A DNA stretch of 49,253 nt from an uncultured Bacilli bacterium. Its GTDB lineage: Bacteria; Bacillota_I; Bacilli_A; RF39; UBA660. The DNA lies in contig CARJCM010000003.1 of the NCBI GenBank assembly GCA_948999435.1, positions 1 through 49,253 on the forward strand, given 5' to 3'. Shown piece after piece: positions 43,347 through 49,253 of the stretch (its first letter is position 1; each line of letters opens with the position of its first letter). Position numbers and translations under genes: made by a program. Under the pieces are notes generated by a model. The model worked only from the letters and a program-made list of their open reading frames with translations. It had not been told where the DNA came from and did not search any database.

Positions 43347-44078
43347 AATGTTATTTACTTTTTTTATAAAAAAAGTATTATTCGTATATATTTTATTATT
43401 ACTTATTTTAATTGAATCAAAACCATTTTTATAGGTAATATCTAAATATAAATTATTAATTATGTAGTCAATATTTTTAAAATCAAAAAACTCTTCATAT
43501 CCAAGTGAATCTGCAAAATAAATATTTAAATTATTTGTAGATATTATAAATACATCATTATTATTTTTATCTTTATAATATAAATTCAAATTCTCAATTT
43601 CATTTATTGAAGTAATTTTTCCTAAATTGAAATATATTTTATCATTAGTTTTTATCACCATACCATTGGTAATATTAATGTTTTCGTTATTAAAGTGTAA
43701 ATCGTATATCATTATTGAATTATAATTAACAACGAAATAATAAACTAGTAACAAAAATATAACCATTATTAAAAATATACTTAAAAATTTAATTTTTCTA
43801 TTTTTAATTTTATTATCATTATATAAGTTTAAAGAAAGAGTTTCAATATATTTTATATTTGTATCATTTTTTTTCTCTCCAAGCAATAATTCATTTATTG
43901 ATAAATTAAATATTTCACTTAATTTAATCATACTATCATAATCGGGAATAGTTTTCCCTCTTTCCCACTTGCTAATAGCTTCTCGGCCTATAGGAATCAA
44001 ATCAGCTAATTCTTGTTGACTCATACTTTTTTCTTTTCTTAGTTGGCAAATAAAGCTACCAAATTTTTCATTTTTCAT
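43341..44078 (-). CDS. XRE-family regulator with membrane segment
   Basis: 245 aa. N-terminal HTH (LRKEKSMSQQELADLIPIGR followed by EAISKWERGKTIPD) is about 12-60. A membrane helix is at about 100-122 (FLSIFLIMVIFLLLVYYFVV) and an extracytoplasmic domain of about 120 residues follows. This is a transmembrane one-component sensor design. GGTGAGA lies upstream of the ATG. A perfect palindrome at 44124-44142 is a likely operator. It belongs to the decaying island with the broken secreted protein downstream. Confidence 0.85.
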   Translation of the reverse strand: MKNEKFGSFICQLRKEKSMSQQELADLIPIGREAISKWERGKTIPDYDSMIKLSEIFNLSINELLLGEKKNDTNIKYIETLSLNLYNDNKIKNRKIKFLSIFLIMVIFLLLVYYFVVNYNSIMIYDLHFNNENINITNGMVIKTNDKIYFNLGKITSINEIENLNLYYKDKNNNDVFIISTNNLNIYFADSLGYEEFFDFKNIDYIINNLYLDITYKNGFDSIKISNNKIYTNNTFFIKKVNNIG

Positions 44079-44123
44079 AATATCTCACCAAATAACATTT
44101 TATCATTATTTTCTTATTAATAC

Positions 44124-44142
44124 TAGGACTTAAAAAGTCCTA
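44124..44142. promoter_or_regulatory. Palindromic operator upstream of the XRE-membrane regulator
   Basis: TAGGACTT (44124-44131), three A, and AAGTCCTA (44135-44142), a perfect 8-bp inverted repeat, 46 bases upstream of the regulator's start codon. Confidence 0.6.
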
Positions 44143-44254
44143 AAAATTATTTTCTTTTAATATATAAAGTATTTTATTGCATTTGCTATTCGTCGATGTA
44201 TTATGTAATTGACTTTATTGGTTCTTATATTTTTTGTAAAAGTTAGTTAAAATA

Positions 44255-44356
44255 AAAAAGAACAGCTAAATTAAGTACTATTCCGAAAGGTTAATTTATT
44301 TTTTTCATGTAAAATAAATAATAGAGAACGAAAATAAATAGAAAGCTGTTCTTTTT
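44255..44356. mobile_element. Possible MITE-like element, 102 bp with 13-bp terminal inverted repeats
   Basis: AAAAAGAACAGCT (44255-44267) is the exact reverse complement of AGCTGTTCTTTTT (44344-44356). Just inside, AAATTAA and TTAATTT add a further stem around CCGAAAGG. No ORF. It may instead be a transcribed structured RNA, because the right arm ends in T residues. No clear target-site duplication is seen. Confidence 0.4.
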
Positions 44357-44372
44357 AACCCATCACTAACCC

Positions 44373-44416
44373 AGTGTATAAGCTTTTTTAAAAGAGAGTT
44401 TGGAAATCTATACACT
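44373..44416. repeat. 8-bp inverted repeat in the gene-poor segment
   Basis: AGTGTATA (44373-44380) and TATACACT (44409-44416). Together with the 102-bp element and the remnants below, this accounts for what can be seen in 44079-45110; there is no intact gene there. Confidence 0.5.
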
Positions 44417-44428
44417 ACAACCAAAATT

Positions 44429-44823
44429 CTAATTAATATATTCTTTGCTTAATAAATATATTAATGCCAAATGTATAATAATATATAATGTTAAATAATT
44501 AATATTATTTTTTTTAATTGCCACAGGAACAATATATTCTTCTTCACCTAATATTCTGTTTACTTCATGTTGAGATAAATTAAATTTTTAATCAAACTTA
44601 AAATTTATTAAGTATTCATCCACATTAATATTTGTTATATCAACTACTTTCATATTAATTATTTCCACAATTTTGTCTAAATAATTATTAAGTAAAGATT
44701 CTAAAGATTTTTTTACCTTTGATTTTGACGTTTCATGTATTTCTAACAAATCATAATTAATCAATATATACTTACTATTATCCTCTATTTTTTTATATAA
44801 TTAATATCTTCAAATTTTTTCAT
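44429..44823 (-). pseudogene. Decayed gene of about 130 codons, unknown
   Basis: On the minus strand ATG at 44823 (AGAGGA upstream) reads MKKFEDINYIKK then TAG. A one-base shift continues with IEDNSKYILINYDLLEIHET and beyond to a TAA after NFKFD. The same frame then runs KFNLSQHEVNRILGEEEY to a final TAG at 44431-44429. So the remnant has one frameshift in an A-run and one nonsense codon. No family is recognised. Confidence 0.65.
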
Positions 44824-44886
44824 TTTTAAGTCCTCTTTCTAAAAATATGTACTTACCAATTATGGGGTATGTAAATTTATTGTTTA

Positions 44887-44908
44887 ACTTACTACAATAA
44901 TAGTAAGT
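44887..44908 (+). promoter_or_regulatory. Palindrome upstream of the XRE remnant
   Basis: ACTTACT (44887-44893) and AGTAAGT (44902-44908), perfect 7-bp arms around an 8-base spacer, a probable fossil or active operator. Confidence 0.45.
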
Positions 44909-44923
44909 CTTAAAAATGATGTG

Positions 44924-45019
44924 ATGATTATAAAGTTGCAAAAAAGTGCCAGAGACATTCTAGCTGATAGCATTACCTATTATAGATTACAAAATGGTTG
45001 GAGCCAAGAAAATATTTGA
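44924..45019 (+). pseudogene. Truncated XRE-type regulator remnant
   Basis: 31 codons: MIIKLQKSARDILADSITYY then RLQNGWSQENI and TGA. The end matches the first helices of an XRE HTH domain (RLxxGWSQExI), after which the gene stops. The rest of the HTH is missing. Confidence 0.55.
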
Positions 45020-45083
45020 CTTTAAATGCGCTTTTGATGTAGAATTATAATATAATTAAATTGATGCGGTTGAAATTTTAAAT

Positions 45084-45121
45084 TAAAAAAGGTTAGTAAC
45101 TAAATAATTACTAACTTTTTT
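45084..45121 (-). terminator. Terminator of the glycosyltransferase operon, with the right 27-bp repeat copy
   Basis: On the minus strand GTTAGTAA pairs with TTACTAAC (8 bp), followed by C and six T. Bases 45084-45110 are identical to 42218-42244. Confidence 0.85.
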
Positions 45122-46331
45122 CATTCCATCTTCTTGAATGTTCAACCTTTTCCCAATTAACTTCTTTTTTAAATAATGCTCTTATAGCACAAGGAACATA
45201 AGTAACAAAGAATAGGGGGCTAAATAAACAAGTTTTTATCTTCATATTTTTGTTTAAGTTTATATTTTTATCTTTATAAATAACAAAAAAAGTCATCATT
45301 GAAAATAAAAAGTAAGCTAAGAAAAATATTAAAAAGATTTTAAATAAAGACCATAATATAAATTTATGTAATACTATATTGATTATTTGTTGTACTATAT
45401 AAAGAATTGCACCTATAATCATTAAAATATATGGTTTCATACCAGTTATTTCAGAAATTAGAGAACCAAAGTTAGGATTATTATTTAGAACTTTTCTAAA
45501 CTTAGGAATATATTCTTTTCTAACATTAAAATAACCTTTAATCCAACGAACTCTTTGATTTATAGTATTTTTGTATTTAATAGGTTGCTCATCATAAAAT
45601 ATTGCTTTTTTATTATAAGTACTAGTAAGACTATTTAAAATAGAATATAAAGTAAGTTCATAATCTTCTGTTAAAGAGTGAAAAGGAAAATCATTCCATT
45701 TTTTTATTAGATCACCCGCTATGAACAAACCAGTACCAGAGAGAGTAACATTTCTAGATTGTTTACTTTTCGTTTCATTTCCATTAGAATTTAAAAATTG
45801 AAAAGTAATACCAGAACAAGCACTAATAATAGAATCATTCCCATTTTTTAAATTTCTATAACTAGTAACAATATCGTATCCATCCATATAGGAATTATTC
45901 ATTTCTTTAACAAAATCTTTATCTAAAACATTATCAGCATCACATATAAAATATGCATCATAATAAATATTTTTTGAAATAAGGTCTTTAACTATTTCTT
46001 GAAGAGCATAACCTTTACTTTTTAAATTTAGATTTTTTCTTATAAAAATACTAGCGCCATATTTTTTAGCAATAGAAATAGTAGGGTCATTATTAGATTC
46101 AACTATGATATAAACATTTTTCATATACATTTTAAAAGATTGTTTTGAAATACTTATAAGTAAATCTTCAATAACTTTTGATTCATCGCGCGCAGGAATT
46201 AAGAAACAAATATTTTCCATTTCTGGTCTTTTTATTTTAGGAAAATTTTTATTAAACCTCGATAAAAAAGCAGTACTAAAAATCCATAACAAACCAAGAA
46301 TAATAAGAAAAACACTAACAACTTCAAACAT
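45111..46331 (-). CDS. Membrane glycosyltransferase family 2
   Basis: About 406 aa. Start at ATG 46331, with GAGGA upstream; a TTG at 46346 lies before that site. N-terminal membrane helix, GT2 core with CFLIPARDES, CDADN (DxD), TEDYELTL and QRVRWIKGYF (QxxRW), and two or three C-terminal membrane helices. This fits a processive-type GT2 that makes a cell-surface polysaccharide or glycolipid. It overlaps the tail of the previous minus-strand gene region (stop 46336) and is co-transcribed with it. Confidence 0.9.
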   Translation of the reverse strand: MFEVVSVFLIILGLLWIFSTAFLSRFNKNFPKIKRPEMENICFLIPARDESKVIEDLLISISKQSFKMYMKNVYIIVESNNDPTISIAKKYGASIFIRKNLNLKSKGYALQEIVKDLISKNIYYDAYFICDADNVLDKDFVKEMNNSYMDGYDIVTSYRNLKNGNDSIISACSGITFQFLNSNGNETKSKQSRNVTLSGTGLFIAGDLIKKWNDFPFHSLTEDYELTLYSILNSLTSTYNKKAIFYDEQPIKYKNTINQRVRWIKGYFNVRKEYIPKFRKVLNNNPNFGSLISEITGMKPYILMIIGAILYIVQQIINIVLHKFILWSLFKIFLIFFLAYFLFSMMTFFVIYKDKNINLNKNMKIKTCLFSPLFFVTYVPCAIRALFKKEVNWEKVEHSRRWNEKS

Positions 46332-46335
46332 AATA

Positions 46336-47031
46336 CTAATCCTCAAAACTCATATTAACATATATCTTTTTTAAAAATTCATCTGTATAAACTTTATCAT
46401 AAAATTCACCAATAAAAGTTAGAGGTTCATATCCTTTATGACGTAAAACTTGTCTTGCAAGTGCAGTAAAAGAAATAAGCATATCGAAACTTAAAAAAAT
46501 AACAAAAAACTTAACTAATAAATCGCCAATTTTTTTAGGAATAGACTCTATTTTTCTAGATACCCAAGGAAGAACAAAGTGAATTAAAAGCATCATCGCA
46601 AATCCCCAGAATATCATATAAGAAATTGAAGTACGACCATTAATATTAAGTATTTGGTCGCTATAATCCCAAGATTTAGCGCCCAAGACAAATTCTAATA
46701 AAAAGCTTGCAACATATTCAATTAAACCACCAAGTATTGCTCCGTAAATAAAAGTTTTATAAGGATGTCTTTTTTTTCTACCTAAAATAATCACTATTAT
46801 CACAATACCAAAACCATATAAAGGATTAAAAGGTCCGTAAATTACACCACGATGGTCTCGCAAACTAAAAGTACCATATTTAATTAAACGTTTAACAATA
46901 CCAAGAACATTTTCCCAAACAACACCAAGAAAACTTCCTAAAGTAAAGAGAAGTACTAATTTAGAGAAACAAAGTCCTTTAGCAAAAGGTTTATTATCAC
47001 TATAAATCCAATTTTTAATTTTATTAATCAT
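46336..47031 (-). CDS. CmpB-type putative ABC-transporter permease (PF06541)
   Basis: 231 aa with about six membrane helices. GSFLGVVWENV, YGPFNPLYGFGIVIIVI and GGLIEYVASFLLEFVLGAKS followed by WDYSD are the marks of this Bacillota family. No ATPase partner is nearby; despite the name its transport role is unproven. AAGGAT lies upstream. It is the first gene of the operon with the GT2. Confidence 0.85.
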   Translation of the reverse strand: MINKIKNWIYSDNKPFAKGLCFSKLVLLFTLGSFLGVVWENVLGIVKRLIKYGTFSLRDHRGVIYGPFNPLYGFGIVIIVIILGRKKRHPYKTFIYGAILGGLIEYVASFLLEFVLGAKSWDYSDQILNINGRTSISYMIFWGFAMMLLIHFVLPWVSRKIESIPKKIGDLLVKFFVIFLSFDMLISFTALARQVLRHKGYEPLTFIGEFYDKVYTDEFLKKIYVNMSFED

Positions 47032-47159
47032 AATAATCTATCCTTATAATCAATTATAACAATAATAAAAGAAATAGTAAATTAAAAAAACATAACTATA
47101 ATAAGCAAAATTAAAAATCTGAAATAAAAAAGTAAAATAAAAGGATTTAAATAATAAAA

Positions 47160-47183
47160 AAATATGAACTTATTTATTCATAT
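47160..47183 (-). terminator. Terminator of the MATE-kinase gene
   Basis: On the minus strand TATGAA and TTCATA form the stem, which overlaps the stop codon, and T residues follow. Confidence 0.55.
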
Positions 47184-49146
47184 TTTTAACATATTCGACA
47201 ATAACATCAGCAGTTTTTCGAGGACCAATTATAGAATTAATACATAAATCATAATTATCAACATCTCCCCAAGTTTTATTTGAAATAGAGTGATAATAAT
47301 TAGAACGAGCTTTATCAGACTTTTTAATACTTTTACGCGCTTGTTCTTTTGTATCGCCATACATTTCGATTACTTTAGAAATTCTATAATCATTATCAGC
47401 ATAAATAAAAATATTAATTACATTATCATATTTACGAGTAACATAATCAGCAGCACGACCTACAATTACACAAGAACCATTATCAGCAATTTTTTTAATA
47501 ATTTTATCTTGAGCTTTAATAGCTTCCTTAACAGGAGTTGTACTAACATATAAATCATACATAAATTTAGGTGCATTTTCATTTAATTCAGAGACATATT
47601 CTTTAGATAAACCAGATTCTTCAGCCGCAAGTGCCGTAAGTTCTTTATAATAATAAGGAATATTAAGTTTTTTAGCTACTAATTCACCAATATATTTTCC
47701 TTGACTACCATGTTGTCTACTAATTGTAATTATAACACCAGGCTTACTAGGTTTAATTATAGCTTTAGAAGTTTCCATATCTTTCGCATCATCTAAAGAT
47801 TTAAAGAATGATACTAAAGCAGGAATAGTAACAATTAAACCAATTATATCAGCGATAGGTGCAGCCCATAAAACGCCTTTAATACCCATAAATTTTGGTA
47901 GTATTAAAGCTAAAGGAGCAAAACACACTAAATCACGAGTTAAAGAAACAACAATAGCTTTTACAGGTTTTCCAACCGCTTGAAAAAATATCGAAGTCAT
48001 TTTTACAAAGCAAGTTAGAGTAACTAAAGAAAGAAATATTCTAAAACATAGTTCTGCAAATTCATTATATAAGGCTGATTCAGAACCAAATATATTAATA
48101 ACTAGCATAGGGCATATTTGAAATATTAAGGTAGCAACAATTCCTACAAGAATAGTAAGACGAGCTATAATTTTATAAGTTTCTTTTACCCTAGACATTT
48201 TTTTAGCACCATAATTATAACCTAATATTGGTTGTCCACCAACAATTATACCAACTACGATATTTATAACAATCGAAAATACTTTCATAGTAATACCTAA
48301 AGATGCAATTGGAATATCAGGACCATACTTACTAGAAGCCCCATATTTAACTAACATTAAATTACAAACTAAGCTAATAACAACGATAGCCATTTGAGTA
48401 ATAAAAGTTGAAATACCAAGTTTAACAACATTATTAAATACTTTAAAATCTAATTTAAAACTACCAAGAGATATTTTAAAAGTTTTAGATTTAAAAATAT
48501 AACTAAAAGCAATAATAAAAGAGAAAACTTGTCCAATAATAGTTGCCCAAGCAGCACCCTTAATCCCCATATCAAAGCCAAAAATAAAAATAGGGTCAAG
48601 AATAATATTAATAATCGCACCACTAAGAGTAGCTATCATCGTATATTTAGGACTGCCATCAGCTCTAATAACACTAGTAAAAGCATTAGTAAGCATATAT
48701 AAAGGTGTAAAAGCTAAAATAATAATAAAATAATCTTTAGCATACCCTATACTAGCATCACTAGCGCCAAACATAAATAAAATATTATCCATAAATATAA
48801 AACAAATAAGGACAAATATTATACTAATAATAAAAGTTACAAGTAAACTATTACCAATCGCTTTATGAGCATTTTCTGTATCTTTTCTACCCTGACATAA
48901 GCTAAGGTAAGCTGCCGAACCATCACCAAAACACCAAGCAAAAGCCATTGAAATAATAGTAAGAGGAAATACCACAGTAGTCGCTGCATTTCCTAGATAA
49001 CCGAGGCTACTATTACCTATAAATATTTGGTCTACGATATTATACAAAGCACTAATTAGTAAAGAAAAAATACAAGGAATAGAAAACTTTACGAGTAATT
49101 TAGATATTTTTTCTTCGCCTAAAAATTTATTACTTTCGTTTTTCAT
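47170..49146 (-). CDS. MATE efflux transporter fused to a cytidylate-kinase-like domain
   Basis: 658 aa. Residues 1 to about 455 form a 12-helix MATE transporter (FSIPCIFSLLISALYNIVDQ, then IFIGNSSLGYLGNAATT; GQPILGYNYGAKK). Residues about 471-658 are a cytidylate kinase-like (PF13189) domain: VIITISRQHGSQGKYIGELV (altered P-loop), SCVIVGRAADYVTRK and later YDLCINS. The Walker A is degenerate (GSQGK). AAGGAGTG precedes the ATG. Multidrug/Na+ antiport plus a nucleotide-kinase module suggests ATP/NMP sensing or coupling, which is inference. Confidence 0.9.
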   Translation of the reverse strand: MKNESNKFLGEEKISKLLVKFSIPCIFSLLISALYNIVDQIFIGNSSLGYLGNAATTVVFPLTIISMAFAWCFGDGSAAYLSLCQGRKDTENAHKAIGNSLLVTFIISIIFVLICFIFMDNILFMFGASDASIGYAKDYFIIILAFTPLYMLTNAFTSVIRADGSPKYTMIATLSGAIINIILDPIFIFGFDMGIKGAAWATIIGQVFSFIIAFSYIFKSKTFKISLGSFKLDFKVFNNVVKLGISTFITQMAIVVISLVCNLMLVKYGASSKYGPDIPIASLGITMKVFSIVINIVVGIIVGGQPILGYNYGAKKMSRVKETYKIIARLTILVGIVATLIFQICPMLVINIFGSESALYNEFAELCFRIFLSLVTLTCFVKMTSIFFQAVGKPVKAIVVSLTRDLVCFAPLALILPKFMGIKGVLWAAPIADIIGLIVTIPALVSFFKSLDDAKDMETSKAIIKPSKPGVIITISRQHGSQGKYIGELVAKKLNIPYYYKELTALAAEESGLSKEYVSELNENAPKFMYDLYVSTTPVKEAIKAQDKIIKKIADNGSCVIVGRAADYVTRKYDNVINIFIYADNDYRISKVIEMYGDTKEQARKSIKKSDKARSNYYHSISNKTWGDVDNYDLCINSIIGPRKTADVIVEYVKNMNK

Positions 49147-49181
49147 AACAACACACTCCTTTAAATTTAGACAAAAATAAG

Positions 49182-49210
49182 AGGCGTGAGACCAATAATA
49201 GCCTACGCCT
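49182..49210 (-). promoter_or_regulatory. Hairpin in the MATE leader
   Basis: AGGCGT (49182-49187) and ACGCCT (49205-49210) form a stem, extended by AGGC/GTCT on the minus strand. It lies 35-60 bases upstream of the start codon. It could be an attenuator or the terminator of a gene beyond the window edge. Confidence 0.45.
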
Positions 49211-49253
49211 TAAAAGCTTTGACTTAAACATTTTAAAGTAAAAGATAAAAAAA

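Overview
The window comes from a very AT-rich, low-GC Gram-positive bacterium. It uses UGA as a real stop (13..792 and the 438-aa gene of the 4.7-8.8 kb cassette end in TGA), has strong AGGAGG-type ribosome sites, and carries an origin-proximal Bacillota order: parA-parB-mscS-DUF951-...-ychF. Peptidoglycan enzymes (GH73, GH25), a dockerin module and the size of the gene set fit an uncultured, gut-associated Bacilli lineage (RF39-like or Erysipelotrichia-like) better than a true Mycoplasma. The taxon is inference, not proof.

Layout. 0-4.5 kb: the end of a secreted GH73-dockerin protein, a membrane-anchored cadherin-like/Ig-like protein, and recG. 4.5-8.9 kb: an accessory cassette. It begins with a promoter-driven small RNA, then has a leader with a hairpin, a small ORF, and a tightly coupled operon: nucleoside deaminase, PTPS/QueD-like protein, 2-hydroxyacid-dehydrogenase-like protein, ASCH protein, 52-aa peptide and an unknown 438-aa protein. 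Imperfect inverted repeats bracket the operon, and outside them lie two copies of a perfect 26-bp terminator repeat. 9-12.6 kb: VanZ-like protein, small proteins, a gene remnant, DUF3788, a SMUG2-type uracil-DNA glycosylase and a DUF2779 nuclease. 12.7-17.9 kb: transglutaminase-like protein, GH25 muramidase, flavodoxin-like reductase, glutamine-amidotransferase-like hydrolase and an unknown membrane protein.

17.9-22.4 kb (minus strand): an HPt-receiver protein with a hybrid histidine kinase (a compact phosphorelay), and an acyl/aryl-CoA-ligase-type enzyme. 22.4-25.7 kb: XRE regulator with a perfect operator, two helical repeat proteins and a GreA-like factor. 25.8-33.4 kb: LeuRS with a Nudix domain inserted in its editing region, YkgJ-type protein, SDR, nitroreductase, PstS-like protein and a membrane-anchored thioredoxin-like protein. 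33.6-41.1 kb: parA, parB, mscS, DUF951, AbgT transporter, an 80-nt candidate RNA, a retron (msr-msd RNA plus RT), ychF and a Bax-inhibitor-1 family protein.

41.1-45.1 kb: a DUF1016 nuclease, then a decaying accessory segment. It holds a secreted-protein gene broken by a stop codon, an XRE regulator with a membrane segment and several gene remnants, and 27-bp direct repeats bracket it. 45.1-49.25 kb (minus strand): membrane glycosyltransferase 2, CmpB-type membrane protein and a MATE transporter fused to a cytidylate-kinase-like domain.

The best candidates for new biology are the terminator-flanked deaminase/PTPS/ASCH cassette, the retron with no obvious effector, the Nudix-LeuRS fusion, and the repeated coincidence of rearrangement junctions with Rho-independent terminators. 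All calls were made by eye; no database search was run.
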